Under the pieces are notes generated by a model, which was not told the origin of the DNA, ran no database searches, and saw nothing but the letters and a program-made list of their open reading frames with translations. From Massariosphaeria phaeospora (taxonomy: Eukaryota; Ascomycota; Dothideomycetes; Pleosporales), in assembly GCA_011032825.1 (NCBI GenBank), contig JAADJZ010000008.1, positions 1,240,001 to 1,304,000 of the forward strand: a stretch of 64,000 nucleotides of DNA, in the 5' to 3' direction. Shown one piece after another: positions 21,947 through 33,326 of the stretch (its first letter is position 1; each line of letters begins with the position of its first letter). The position numbers were made by a program, and so were the translations under genes.

Positions 21947-23278
21947 TCATTCATCTCCTGGTAGTATATCTTCTACTGGTGAATCGAAAGCGTACATGCC
22001 ATCATCAGATGGTTGAAGTTCTGGAAGTTGGTGTGCACGACGAGTGGCTACAACCTGTCTCTCGAGTTTTTTCAAGGCGCGATGGTCAGGACCATGTATG
22101 CTAGCAATAGGCCGAAAATCATAACCACTGGACCTCCAGTGGGCCGACTCTCCGTCTGACGAGTAGCCCACCGATCCGGCGTAGAAATATTCCAAGTGCG
22201 GAAGGTGGCAAAGGCCGATGAGGGCGTCTGTCCATGTACCGGTTTTCAGCTCGACTGAACCTAGCCATATTACACGCAGTGACGTGCGGTTCTGTTCCAC
22301 TAGAAATTGCAATCGACTAAGGGATATCTTGATGCGGCAAATGTCGAGAACCCGCAGCTTGTTCAGGTTCGTGAGATCGAGGACATCCATGTCCAAGACA
22401 TGGGTGCAGAATAAATCCAAAGACTCCAGGTTAGTTGCGAGTCCCACCCATTCGAAGAAATCGCATGCGTATTTGTTGTTGGGAAATTCCGCCTGGCCTG
22501 CTGAGGGTTCCATTGTATCGTAGGGGCGGCCGCCGAAACCTGTACTATCAGAGACAGTAAGAGCAAGGTGTTTTACGGTCCTCAATGCAGACCTAATTGA
22601 AAAGCGATCTGGTGTCGATCTACCCTCGTTTAAGAGTGCTGCAAAATCCTGGGTCAAAGGAAGATTGAGTTCCAGTTCCTCCAGACCGCCGAATGGCACA
22701 TAACGAAAGGTGTTCGCCATGATAGCGGCGAATTGCTCCCTGAGGGTTTCATGACACGGTTCACCTTTTAGCCTTGGCCGGACAGAAAAAGTAAACGAAG
22801 AGAGTCTGCGGAAATCGGCAAGACACTCAGGAAGTACCGCGGCCAGGTCTTGCATGAACTGTCGCAATCCGGGAGCATCAGGATCCATAAGACCCACGAA
22901 GTGACCGCCTATGATACAGACTACGACCTTCCGAACGTCGAGGCAATATCTGCTTTTTGACAACTCAAATAAGCTCTTTGGAGCCGAGTGATTGGGATCA
23001 CGCGACATCGAGTCGATCGAGCAAACCACACGTATTGTCCGGAACAGGCGGATCGATGCGCTTCGGCAGAAGCCTTGATTCACCAGACGTAAAACTGAGA
23101 GCCGTTTTCTCGCTTTCTCACTATAGATTTCAGTAGAGCGTGCTGCACACCCGCTATCGTTATATTGGCAATTCTCTACGTGAAAGACTATCTATACCTC
23201 GCGTCAGTCCCACTCAAGAGAGAGATAAATGCATAAGAAGTTACGAACCGCGTCATATATTTCTTGAGGTACTTCCAT
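21947..23278 (-). CDS. F-box-like fungal protein, function unknown
   Basis: A 10-codon first exon (23,278-23,249, MEVPQEIYDA) splices over a 57-bp intron to 23,191-21,947, giving 424 residues. The main frame has no ATG of its own near its beginning, which is why the small exon is needed. VPQEIYDAIVFHV followed by a LSVLRLVNQGFCRSAS stretch resembles the start of fungal F-box proteins, which dock substrates on SCF ubiquitin ligases. The rest holds leucine-rich segments such as LESLDLF and LNKLRVLDI. The F-box match is by eye and partial. The divergent upstream region is AT-rich. Confidence 0.7.
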
Positions 23279-23677
23279 CGTTACTTGTGCTGAGCTTACG
23301 GTAAGCTCTTGTGCGGCGGAAAGATTTGCGATATAGCTTTCTCGTTCGAGCGGCCCCTAGAAAATAATCTGTAGTAGGAAGTTTAGGCGATGGAGCGAAT
23401 GAGATAGATAGGCGGATGAGGCAAAGCGAGGCAGCAAGCAAATGTGGCGGAGTTGGAGACCAGCACTGGAGGTCTGGTTGCCTGGTGTTACGTAATTATT
23501 ATCTAAACCAATCAAATGCCTCAAACCTGATTTTAGTGCAGAATTATACTGACCAATCAGCTTTGATCGTTTCTTTCACTGCGAACAGGCATAAGCTCAG
23601 TTTCTATATTTACTTCAATATTTTTTATCTTATATCTTACTAGGAACGTCGGAGTAAGATGACGTGCTCACGCCTAC

Positions 23678-24049
23678 CTACTTCTCATCCAACACCACAA
23701 CATCAACCCCCGTCCTATCCTGCTCCGCCAACCACTGCGCAAGCGGCACCTCCCTCCGCTCTACCCGATACCCACCATCACTATTCCTGTCCCTATCATC
23801 CTCGCGCCTGATCGTCTGTCTATCAGTCCTATCAGTCTCCCTTCCAGCAGCGCCTTCATGACCAGCATGTCTATCCATCGCCGCATTACGATTCCGAGCT
23901 ACAGGCGCATGCATCGTGACGTTCTTGCGTATCCAGAACTTCTGGCCGTGGCAGTCTATGCGTGTCCATGTGGGGTCGTTGCGCGAGGGGCAGGCGCTGG
24001 TTTTGTGCTTGACGACGGCGGCGTGTTTGCGGAGTTCGTACCAAGTCAT
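23678..24049 (-). CDS. Small hypothetical protein
   Basis: A 123-residue intronless frame starting at ATG 24,049. The N-terminal half (MTWYELRKHAAVVKHK, with DPTWTRIDCHGQKFWIRKN) has an even, protein-like composition. The middle is very Arg/Asp-rich and probably disordered. It has no signal peptide, membrane segment or known domain. It could be a real lineage-specific gene or a chance frame in GC-rich DNA. Confidence 0.4.
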   Translation of the reverse strand: MTWYELRKHAAVVKHKTSACPSRNDPTWTRIDCHGQKFWIRKNVTMHAPVARNRNAAMDRHAGHEGAAGRETDRTDRQTIRREDDRDRNSDGGYRVERREVPLAQWLAEQDRTGVDVVVLDEK

Positions 24050-24521
24050 TTTGAAGTGTTAGGTGGGGGGTTCTAGTGTTTGGGGTTGTGTAGGTTGATA
24101 GTTTGGTAGTGTTCAGGAACTAAGCACTCGTACTTTGGGGCTTCGTGGGGATCTGGATTCGAATGGGACGGTGAAGAAAGCGGGTTCTTGATATAAGAGG
24201 GGTGATGCATTGTTGAAATGGAATGCACTGTATAAAGGGATATCGGGGCTGGGTGTGGTGTGCTCGTCTTTGTAGTTGCCTTTGTTTTGATATACAGCAC
24301 AACGTAGAAAGAAAGAACAATGCCCATGGGGATAAAACCATGCCATGACAGACAAGATGGTAGGTAGATATTAGATTAGAGTTTAAGAGATATTGATGTT
24401 GCGTCGCTGGAAACGGCCGCGTTCTCCTTTTTCGCTTGTATTCCGGCCGTCGACTCGTCCCGCATCCTCGTATGATAGATGTAAAAAGTGACTCAACGAA
24501 TGTATCGTAATGAAAGGGAGA
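24050..24521. other. Intergenic region
   Basis: About 470 bp between a small minus-strand frame and the 3' end of the flavoenzyme gene. Several overlapping short frames exist but nothing recognisable; probably the 3' UTR of one gene and the promoter of the other. Confidence 0.45.
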
Positions 24522-26472
24522 TCAGGAGGGCGCTGATTGCACACGGCACAGCTTGCCATTCTCATTCGGTAATCCATCTGGGGTCTCGACTTTCCATCTT
24601 TCACTCCCCACACTCGTAGTTGCAAAGAACACGTCCTGAGGATCCCACTTCGCTTTCAGTTCGAGCAGCCTGGGGTACTTGTCACCCCAAAACGCTTGGC
24701 CGAAATTGGGCTCTAAGCGATCGGCTTCGGCAAGATAAGAACCTGCACCCGGACTGATGTCTCGCCAGCGCTGCATGTCGCCCTCTTGGAACTCTCGTCG
24801 AATTCTCAATTTTTCGACTGCGGTTGCGTTGACAGGCCATCGCACGGCTTGCTGGGCGAAAAGAATCATGGGTCGCCAGGCGGAGTTGACGGCATTGTCC
24901 GCGTTGTCTGGGTCGACGGTTTTGATGTTGAAGTGTACTTGGACGCGGTTGTTCTCGCTGGATTGGCGTAAATTCCTGTAAAGCTCCTCACGCTTCTCTT
25001 CGGTTTCGAAGTTTGCGCGCGGGAACATGCGAGATCCGGTTGTGGCATTTACCTTCTGGACCGTCTCGAGGGGGAACGAACTACGCCAGGCGTCGTGGAA
25101 GTTGTCCCAGTGGGTGATGTTTGGATCGACGTTGATTCCGAGATCGCTTAGGCGGGTTAGCCAGGGTTGGAGAAGCGCTTCCGTTTCTTCGAGTGTCTTG
25201 CCAGGCGCGAAGAATGGAGACATGTTGAAAGTGAAAATCCCGGTCCATACGTTGGGAATAAGAGTGAAATACGCATAAGTGCCGGCGTCGGCGTTTGGAA
25301 TGAAGTAGTCGACGTAAGAACGAATGCCCGCCCAAAATGTTTCGTTCCCGATCTTCTCAGACGTGAATGAGAAGCGAGCAGCTGTCGTTGGCATGTCAGG
25401 ATGAGCCTTGACAGTGACTGCAGTCGCCACGCCGAAGGTGCTACCGCCTCCACCACGTAATGCCCAGAAAAGGTCCGGATAAGAAGATGAGTTTGCTGTC
25501 ACGAAGTCGCCGGCAGCAGTGACGACTTCGAAGGAGAGAACTTGATCAGCTCCAGTACCGTATCTACGGGGGGTTAGTATACAATAACCACAGTAGTATG
25601 ATCAAATCCAACACTCACAGTGAAGACAGAGGCGAATGTCCACCGCCTTGGATGTAACCACCGAATATTCCGACAGTTTCGCCCTCGCCACCAACTACCG
25701 TTCTTCCCTTCTCCCGTGCAGCCTTGTAGATTTCAAAAGCCTGAACACCCACCCCCGCCTTGAATGCCGGGCCTGAATATCCAAGCTTCTCATCCACAAA
25801 ATCCTCGATGTATTCAATGCTCTTGAAGTAATGTGTCCATATACTCAACGCATCCTTTCCGCCTGATTTTCCAAGAAAGTCATGCCCAGTATTTTTGACA
25901 ACGAGACGTACTCCTGTGTTTCGAGCAAAGTTGACGCCTAACTGCACATGCTTCGGCTCAGTCGCATTAATGACATACATGGGAAAACCACCTCGAGTAC
26001 AGTTGCCAGAGTCGAAGACGTTGGGCGGTAAGCAAGTCATTCCCTGTGCCACCGGGCTCATCATCTCGATTGGGTCGTGCATATGCGTGTAAGACCTGCT
26101 CCAAATTGGCGCGAGCCCCGCACACTTCTCCGCGTCGTATGAGGGACCATTGTAGCAGACAGATGCCTTGGGCTCGGGCTTTGTTAACAATCGACTGTCG
26201 GTGAGTTCGTTCAGCTTCTCCCAGGCTTCATCCGATGGCCACTCTAGGTCTCCAGGATACACTTTGCATCTGCGCGTCTCGTTCTTTGCTGGATGTGACG
26301 ACCCTGAAACATATATGTCCTTTAGCGTAGCTGGCAGTTCTTCCAGGTCCTCTACAAGCTGTGCCACGTCCGATCCAGAGAAAATTGGGGATGCGCTGGA
26401 CGTCACTGCGAGGAATGCAGTGAGCCAGAAAGTGGGGGAAGATCGAAGAGATTGTCGCATGATTCTGGCCAT
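24522..26472 (-). CDS. Secreted FAD-linked oxidoreductase, berberine-bridge-enzyme type
   Basis: Two exons (26,472-25,619 and 25,563-24,522, intron 55 bp) give 631 residues. The start chosen is MARIMRQSLRSSPTFWLTAFLAV, a clear signal peptide ending near SSASP; an upstream in-frame ATG would bury it. The FAD_binding_4 domain shows NTGHDF (the His that can bind FAD covalently), GVGVQAF, GGEGETVGIFGGYIQGGGHSPLS and ALRGGGGSTFGV. The C-terminal BBE segment (SYLAEAD...FWG..YPRLLELKAKWDP) is complete. Such enzymes oxidise alcohols, sugars or alkaloid-like substrates outside the cell or in secondary metabolism; the substrate is not readable. It is divergent from the 7TM gene at 27,516. Confidence 0.9.
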
Positions 26473-27515
26473 GGTTGCTGAATGAGTGTTGCTATCCTTG
26501 ATACCGGCCTCTAGGACGCGCTTTGGTAGACTTGTTGGACCTTTCCGTCGTCGCACTCGAGCGCAGTGGGACAACGGGAAGAGAACTGGCGCGGGACATG
26601 CTTAAAGGAGTGGCGATGAAGTGACATGCCAGCTTAGCATGCAATAAGCCGTTCAAGGGCCAGGGCCCGGGCATATACTGACGATCTTTACTGGATAAGA
26701 AAGCGGAACGCCTCGAAGGCTAGAAGTAGCTAATCGCAACTGCCATACCGTAGCGCAAGGTACCGTGGCGCCGTCAAACGTTATGGTTTCGGCACCGGAG
26801 TATTGAAACTGGAAAGTATAACAGATGGAGTCAGTCATGGTGACGAAACGATCGTGGACGCATACTTTCTCTTCTGTGTTGTGAAGAAGAGGCTGAACTT
26901 GAAGTGCGCAGGTTGCCGGATCATGCGCGACAACAGCAGTTGTTTCTTGTCGCGCCGGCTGCGCGAGTCGCGAGTGCCAGGGTGGGTTGTGCCTGACAAC
27001 TTCGGGATTTGCTCAATGCAGGTCGAAAAGTTGATCCTTCAGCGGCCCGACCATTGGCGGATTCACGCTAGTCCCAATAAGCCATCGAACCCTAGCCTAG
27101 CACAGCACGTGCCAAACCCTATCACGACTCGCACCCCTGACAGCGCAAGCAGCGGACGACGCCGGCATCCCCCGACATTCGTTCAACCTCCGGCCATCAT
27201 GCAAGCCGGCAGGATCAACACCAATAGTTTCCTGACTGGCGCTGGCACACCCGAGGCACCATGCATAGAGTGTTGGAGTCAAGACTCAAGACTGGATTGA
27301 CACCTCCTGAGCCGCTGCCGGCAAGCGACAAGCCTTCCCGGGGAGATGGATATGATAAAGATCATGGCGTCTCGTTGAATCGTGTCTCGCGATCATTGCC
27401 TTGGTTCCTGCGATTAGATCTGTGTTGATCCTCGATGTCCCTCTTCTTCAAATTCTCGCGCTCCTTGATACTTCGCGTGCTCTATTCCTAGCTCGACAGC
27501 CAGCCTTTCTATGAA
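26473..27515. promoter_or_regulatory. Divergent intergenic region with an overlapping upstream ORF
   Basis: One kb separates the start of the flavoenzyme gene (-) from that of the 7TM gene (+), so it should hold both promoters. An upstream ATG at 27,511 opens a 14-codon frame ending at 27,552 that overlaps the real start at 27,516 out of frame, which could lower translation of the 7TM protein. No further gene is visible. Confidence 0.5.
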
Positions 27516-28813
27516 ATGGTGGAGAGTCGACAAGCTGCGGTACTCGCTGTGATCTGCCTCTTCCCCGCTCTGGCTGCGCTTTTCGTCGCGGCGAGAATAT
27601 TTTCGAGACAGCTGGGGAGGAATTATGGATTAGACGATGGTCTCATATACATCGCACTTGTACTTCTCCTGGGCGAGACGGTAACAATGTACCAATGTGA
27701 GTTTTCTGAGGTATATTATTGTCCCCAAAGTTAACCCAATCACAGTTGTGATCTTAGGCCACACCGGCCATCACATTGGAGATGTTCCGAAACAAACACC
27801 GGAACAGCAAGTCTTGACTCTGAAATGGAGTTTCGCAGTCCAGTTGATTTATCATCCAATGATGGGAGCAATCCGTCAGTCCATCATCATGTTCCTCTAC
27901 CGTGTGAAGGACAAGCGGCCGCTCATTCGACATTCCCTTCACGTAGTCTGTAGGTAGACACACGCCTTATCATACTGAGCCTGGCTAATGCGTTCGCACA
28001 GTCTGGGTCAATATTGGCTATATGATCTCTACAACCGCTGTGAACATCTTCCAGTGCGACCCTATCCGTTACGCGTACATGCGCCCACAAATGGACCAGA
28101 TTGACGCCGACGGGAAGGTGGTAAAGGGCGGGAAATGCATCAACAGCCTCGCGTTCATCATGGCTAGTTGCGCCCTAAGTATCTTCATGGACCTCATCAT
28201 CATACCAATTCCGACAGCCATGGTATGGAACTTGCAGATGCAGTTCAAGACCAAAGCCGCGGTTGTGATTATAATGAGTATGGGATGGATGTAAGTCGTA
28301 ATGGTCTGTTCTTCTGACCTTGCTAATAATCATCGTAGAGCGACTGCAGTATCTGTGGGCCGCTTGATCATCTACTACGGTCGCTTCTCTCCTTCGAACG
28401 TCGATAAGACCTGGAATATCGGTCTCGTAATCTCCATCGTCGAGCCCTCAGTGGGCATAATTGCGGCATGCGCACCAGCAATGAAATGTCTCATCCGTAA
28501 TCTCGCCCCTCGATACTTCTCTGAAGACTCGTCCGACCACTCACGCTCGCCCACCGAAGACAAGTCCCGGACGCGACCATCCTTTATATACCCCTATGAC
28601 ATGGGCAACGAGAATGGATCTGAGCGACTAGAGGCTGGGAGAGAAGAAGGATATTACGACGTTGTGTCTCTAGGCAGCATAGACTCGCGAGAGCAAATGC
28701 CGAGTGCAGTCGAGCATGCTCACATGCAAGCACATAGCGTCAAAACGGGGAACACGGCTTACAGCGAGCCAATCGAAGCTGTTCCGCAGCATTTCCTTAG
28801 TCACGCTTACTGA
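27516..28813 (+). CDS. Rhodopsin-like 7TM fungal membrane protein
   Basis: Four exons (27,516-27,696; 27,746-27,949; 28,002-28,290; 28,339-28,813) join into 382 residues. It has the pattern of the fungal rhodopsin domain (integral membrane family next to PTH11-like proteins). There is a first helix with AARIFSRQ, then LDDGLIYIALVLL, GHTGHHIGDV, a loop, FWVNIGYM, FQCDP, GGKCINS, DLIIIPIPTAMVWNLQM, KAAVVIIMSMGWMATAVSVGRLI and a final helix IGLVISIVEPSVGIIAACAP. A cytosolic tail of about 110 residues rich in Ser, Glu and His follows. The role is unknown, perhaps sensing. The start is at the second of two close ATGs; the first is out of frame. Confidence 0.85.
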
Positions 28814-29900
28814 TTTTCATCGTATTTCTTATCTGGATACCCTTAGCATTGATGTTGTTCGCATTCCCTCGTTGTACGCAGCAAACGGCAGACGATACCA
28901 CTCATTAGCATACACAATAATCTACGAAGCAACGTTTTCTGTCCCATACAACCTACAGTCAGCTTTTTCAGACAAAGAATCTTGTGTGAGAGTACGAAAT
29001 TGGGCCTGTGCTCAGGTAACTTTCGGGCCTCTCCGATCGCTGTGATCTTCCGGCGGAACGATCGGATCTCCAGGAGTAATATGTCATTCGAGTCTCCGGG
29101 AATGTTTCTCGATCGACAGGAAGTCAGGGTTTGCGAGAAATTCGGGAGTCATTGACGCCGGGAGGCTTTCCCCTGCCGAGCCCGGCGGAGAGGCAACCTC
29201 GCGGTGTGTCGCTTGCGGCGCTCCACCTACGACAGTCCAATACATTGAACGCCATATCGGGCGGGACGAGCCTAGCGCATCGTATAATTTACTCATACGT
29301 CACACTACTAATTCTCATTTTTGACCTCTATTTCGTGCGATAGTGGTGACTGGTAAGGTGAGGTGGAGTTCGCTTGTCCCAGATACCGGCCACTTGACGT
29401 TCAATTGAATTTGGCAATTTATGATATCCAGGCATTGCTAACTAGGTAATTAATAACGTCAAATACAACGGGTATGGCTCGCAGGAATGTTTTTTTGGTG
29501 CAGTCACTCGATGACGATATATTCGTTCACGAGAGTGAGGATGTGTTTTTTGCTGGGGAAACATAGCGTCTCGGGAACATGCGCACGCACAGTGATCCCG
29601 ACGAACCACGGTTCTGATGCTTCGGTTCCAGATATCGAAATTGCACAGCGCACGCTGGAAAAATGGTGCCCGTCGCAAGAGCTGCGAAAACCTTTCAAAC
29701 ATTCGTTAACTTTCCACCTCGCTTTCCAACCACAGATTGACAGCCAACGAGGCAGATTGCACCTCTGATGGAATCAAAATGATAAGAAATGCAGCAAGGC
29801 ATCATTAGATCGCATCGACGGTTCTTCACAGAAACCTTCTGAAGGGGATAAGATGAAAGCTCTTCGCGTGCTCCTCCGATGAGCTTCGGCTGTTTTCAGT
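28814..29900. other. Intergenic region, nothing recognised
   Basis: No convincing gene. A GC-rich patch near 29,150-29,230 contains a small imperfect palindrome around CGCCGGGAGG...CCCGGCG. Open frames below 100 codons overlap each other on both strands without recognisable content. Confidence 0.5.
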
Positions 29901-29909
29901 ACGTCATCT

Positions 29910-31055
29910 TTGAGGTCTAGTACACGCACCGTTATCTACCCAAGGCTTATTACGGACACCATTGACCTTATACGGTCTTTGATAGGACGAGATTGTGAGA
30001 TACGCAGCCCAGCATTACCAGATTCAATCGATGATCAATGTGTTACATTATCTTCAAGACTTAGTATACGCGTCGCCGAACTACACGCAAAGGCCAAGAA
30101 ATTGACAAAAAAATTCCCACTCGGAGATGGCCTGGTGCAAGCGAAAGTTGAGGCCTAATTTCAAGGCGTGCATGAAATGCTGGAAAGATTCATGATAGAA
30201 ATGGAGGAACACGCACGATCGATCCATGCGACGAATGAAGGTGCAACCTGGAATATTGCGAGAAAAGGGAATGGTGGGAGAACATCAATATATTCTCATC
30301 ATGTATGTTACTGTCACAAATCATGACTGATCACAGCTGACTATTTCTAGATACCGGTCGAGATACCGTACGCGCATAGCAAAACCGTTCCCCCCCTACA
30401 AATATTTCCTACGCCGACCCACCTCCCCGAAAGCATGCAAATTCTCAAAGGATGAGGACATCAGCTCGACTTCGAGAAGTCTGATTTCCAACGGCCCTTA
30501 ACCATGCTACTGGATGAAATCGATCGCGTTGATAAGATGGCGGGTGGGGCGTACACGAACACTGAGCTTTACCTTATGGTGAAACTCCATGTTCTCCAGG
30601 ATCCCGACAAGACTATCATCTTAGTCAATCAGAGCAAAATAAATACCACCGGGAGCTTCACAGGCGCCTTTCGGAGATCTTGCGCGATCCAGCTTACATA
30701 CCTGGATGCTTTAACCTCTCACATGCCGGCAGATTGGTCCAGGAGCTGATGAAATAAGCTGGCGCTTGTCATGCCTGCGATTAATCGCTTCCCGACTGGA
30801 GCTGCAGTGTTCATGAAGCGTCCTCGTCGTATCCCTCAGTCGGCACGAACAGCTCACAAGCTCTCGCCATTGCCGAAGACATCCTCGGTGTGGGCTCTCA
30901 AACATTCGGTGATGGCACCGGAAGGCGTATTGGGACTGAATCTTAGGCTAATAAAGGAACGCGGACGTGGAGATGGTGTAGAAGACGAAGCCGAGGACGT
31001 TCAGGGTAGGAAAGTCGATCGCGAGTCCCAAGGTAGATTTCCTCTTCCAGTTTGA
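29910..31055 (+). pseudogene. Probable decayed gene, unidentified
   Basis: Three protein-like plus-strand segments lie in a row. Segment one is at 29,910-30,158 (helical: TIDLIRSLIGR, RVAELHAKAKKLTKKF), reading on after one stop into FQGVHEMLERFMIEMEEH. Segment two is at 30,504-30,749 (LDEIDRVDKM, ELYLMVKLHVL, TIILVNQSK). Segment three lies near 30,771-31,055. Stops separate them and no intron set joins them in frame. The helical, amphipathic composition differs from random frames nearby. No family is recognised. It may be a pseudogene or a mis-read intron-rich gene. Confidence 0.35.
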
Positions 31056-31885
31056 GATTACTCTACCTCCACAACACCTATCCTAGATAGACATTACCTA
31101 GTATGCTAAATACAGTAGGCATTTGCAAGGATCAAGGTAATAGATTTACATGTTGCCGGCATCTCCTATATTGACAGGAGGATCGCCGAAAGTCTATCTA
31201 AAGCAGCAATAAATTTCTGGTCAGGCATGGGAGAGTGCGTGTACAGTATGCTGATACGACCTTAGATGCCCTGCAACGACATACATACGCTGAAATTTAG
31301 AACAGCGTTCACGAAGTTATTCGATGCCGGCTGCCCCAAGAACTTACGGACAAGATTTTTGAGTACACCGTGGCTGCCGAAGAGGCGCCTCTTGACCCAA
31401 GACCACCCCCGTGCATCAACTCGTGTCCGAAGTAAGATAGCTTTAGGCAATGCTCTTGACAGTATAAGGAATTCTAGCAATAGCTAGATAGACTACTTTT
31501 ATCTTTACAAAGCCTTGCTGTATCTAGTATACTAGGTAATGTACTGTATTAAACTTCTAAAGGTATAGAGGTGTAGTTAAGGTGCGCGTGTTAGCAGACA
31601 CGAATTAATGCACGGGGGTGAGACTCATTGTTTATGCCAAGCATCGAGATGAGTGTTCTTACCAAGATAAACGGATTCAAATAGCAAGTCCAACCACGCC
31701 AACGGCACTCATTCTAAAAGTCAAACAGCTTCTTTATCTTCTCACTCCATGCGAATTCTACTTATCATCTCATTTCTCGTTCGATAATCACACCATAACG
31801 TTTCCCATTACTAAAGAACACCGACCCTGATTATCACCAATCTACTTAACACCAGCAAGCCGACCCGACCCCACTACTCACTATT
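31056..31885. other. Intergenic region, nothing recognised
   Basis: More AT-rich between 31,080 and 31,570. A 72-codon frame at 31,262-31,487 exists on both strands, which suggests composition rather than coding. The stretch just before 31,886 (CAACCACCAC-type C/A-rich leader) looks like a 5' UTR. Confidence 0.4.
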
Positions 31886-32602
31886 ATGGCTCCGCCAGCA
31901 GAGACCCGTACCATCTACACATTCATCAACCACTATCCCTCGCCCGATCATGCAGGCGGCTTCCCTACTCCAATATGCTTCACCACCCTCGAGGCCGCCA
32001 ACTATCGCGTCTGCGAATTCGCCCAATCAGACGCTCGCAACCTAACCCACAACCGCAAGCCATCACGTCTCGTCATATCCCCAACTGCCGACCTCGACGT
32101 TGGCAAAAGCTACATTATGCGAACTGGAGGCATCTTTGATTATGCCGTCCTGTCGACGATCTGGGTCGTCAAGTCCAGTCTCGTCGGCGAATTGACGGAG
32201 GCGAATAAAGAGAAGGATACGGATACGGATACGGCGTACACGGTGCTAACACACTGTCCGGTCATGGGAGAAGAAGGCAAGGTCCTCGCTCCTCTGGCGT
32301 TTACCGACTACAAGCAAGCCCAGAAACATGCGCAGACTGTGGCGAACGACATCGCGAAAGAGAACAAGGTTGGAGAATTTAAAGTGATTGATGATGAGGC
32401 GGACGAGAAGGTTTGCTGGAGCGTTGTGGTTAAAGGGAAGACGTTTGTGAATGTGCGGGTGTTCAAGAGTCAGTTGAATCACACGTTGTGGGTGCCGGGA
32501 AAAGGTTGGAACGAGGCTAGTAGGGAGGAGTTGGTACCTCAGTTACGCAACGAGGAAGATCGCGTTGAGGATGGCAAGACGGAAGAGAAGGGCGAAGTGT
32601 AG
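31886..32602 (+). CDS. Hypothetical protein, two related halves
   Basis: An intronless 238-residue frame starting at ATTATGGCT. There is no signal peptide or membrane segment. Two halves look alike. Residues about 9-97 (YTFINHYPSPDHAGGFPTPICFTTLEAANYRVCEFAQ...YAVLSTIWVVKSSL) match about 116-215 (YTVLTHCPVMGEEGKVLAPLAFTDYKQAQKHAQTVA...CWSVVVKGKTFVNVRVFKSQL). This suggests an internal duplication of a small alpha/beta domain. The tail is acidic. No known family; a cytosolic lineage-specific protein is the best description. Confidence 0.7.
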   Translation: MAPPAETRTIYTFINHYPSPDHAGGFPTPICFTTLEAANYRVCEFAQSDARNLTHNRKPSRLVISPTADLDVGKSYIMRTGGIFDYAVLSTIWVVKSSLVGELTEANKEKDTDTDTAYTVLTHCPVMGEEGKVLAPLAFTDYKQAQKHAQTVANDIAKENKVGEFKVIDDEADEKVCWSVVVKGKTFVNVRVFKSQLNHTLWVPGKGWNEASREELVPQLRNEEDRVEDGKTEEKGEV

Positions 32603-33068
32603 GCGTTCGAGTCAATGGAGTTGAATATGAAGGGAGTACAGCGGAATTTGCTAGGATCATGGCGAGTTGACTTGCAACCATCGATTTGCTGATTGAGACT
32701 GGCGCTGCAGTCTTAGTATCAAGTATGCTTAGCCTCAGGCGATATGAACCAATGGAAATGTCATTATCATCTGATTGTAGATAAGCTTAATCATTCCAAT
32801 AACGCACACCAACTCTTGCTGTGGCACTGAATGTCCCTCAAACTCATCCCTCGATCTAGCACTCATATCGTATCCGCTGGTCCAGCCCAAATTAATGTCG
32901 CAAATCGTAGTCCAAACCCATCCCTTGTGGTAGAATCTTGGCTGAAGGAAGAAGTTGTGACCGGAACTCTCCCATAGTCTTGCCACCAAAGAAAGTTATT
33001 GTTGTGGAAGACGTCATTTTCGTACGACTTCCATTCGCCGTTCAAGTCTTTGATTCGTGGGTAAAACT
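32603..33068. other. Region downstream of the secreted protein gene
   Basis: Minus-strand frames at 32,863-33,093 and 32,735-32,989 look partly protein-like (GEWKSYENDVFHNN; GWVWTTICDINLGW) but lie in different frames and neither starts or splices convincingly. They may be a decayed 3' portion or a separate damaged gene. Unresolved. Confidence 0.3.
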
Positions 33069-33326
33069 TCAGAACCAGCGTATATTCGAACAATGAGGTC
33101 CGTTGTTTTCACGGCAATCCCCGGATTCGCACTTACCAATGCGCCACCAGCCATACCGATGTTTTTTTAGGCGATGGCACATCTCGATGTACTCCCCGCT
33201 CCAGTCGCAACGCTGTTGGCCTTCCTTGCACGTCTCGGGGTAATAATCCTTAGGGTGTTGGCGAGGGTCGGCGGCTATGCTCGCGACGAGCTGGACGATG
33301 ACGATGGCGATGACTTTGACCAACAT
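33069..33326 (-). CDS. Small secreted cysteine-rich protein (effector-like)
   Basis: 85 residues from ATG 33,326. A hydrophobic signal peptide (MLVKVIAIVIVQLVASIAA) is followed by a mature part of about 66 residues with six Cys in the spacing C-x6-C-x9-C-x15-C-x4-C-x7-C, enough for three disulfides. The GQQRCDWSGEYIEMCHR segment resembles small secreted fungal proteins with a C..G..RC......CH pattern. A GTAAGTG after WWRIG could be a splice donor, but reading through keeps all six Cys, so I prefer the intronless form. The function is unknown; it may act outside the fungus or in the wall. Confidence 0.6.
   Translation of the reverse strand: MLVKVIAIVIVQLVASIAADPRQHPKDYYPETCKEGQQRCDWSGEYIEMCHRLKKHRYGWWRIGKCESGDCRENNGPHCSNIRWF

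Noticed and set aside
24113..24355. Three overlapping minus-strand frames of 73-84 codons
   Set aside because: All three frames of one strand are open together, which reflects base composition rather than coding.
26473..26574. Upstream extension of the flavoenzyme
   Set aside because: It would place a basic 34-residue stretch before a clear signal peptide.
31262..31487. Frames open on both strands at the same place
   Set aside because: No domain, weak composition, probably chance.
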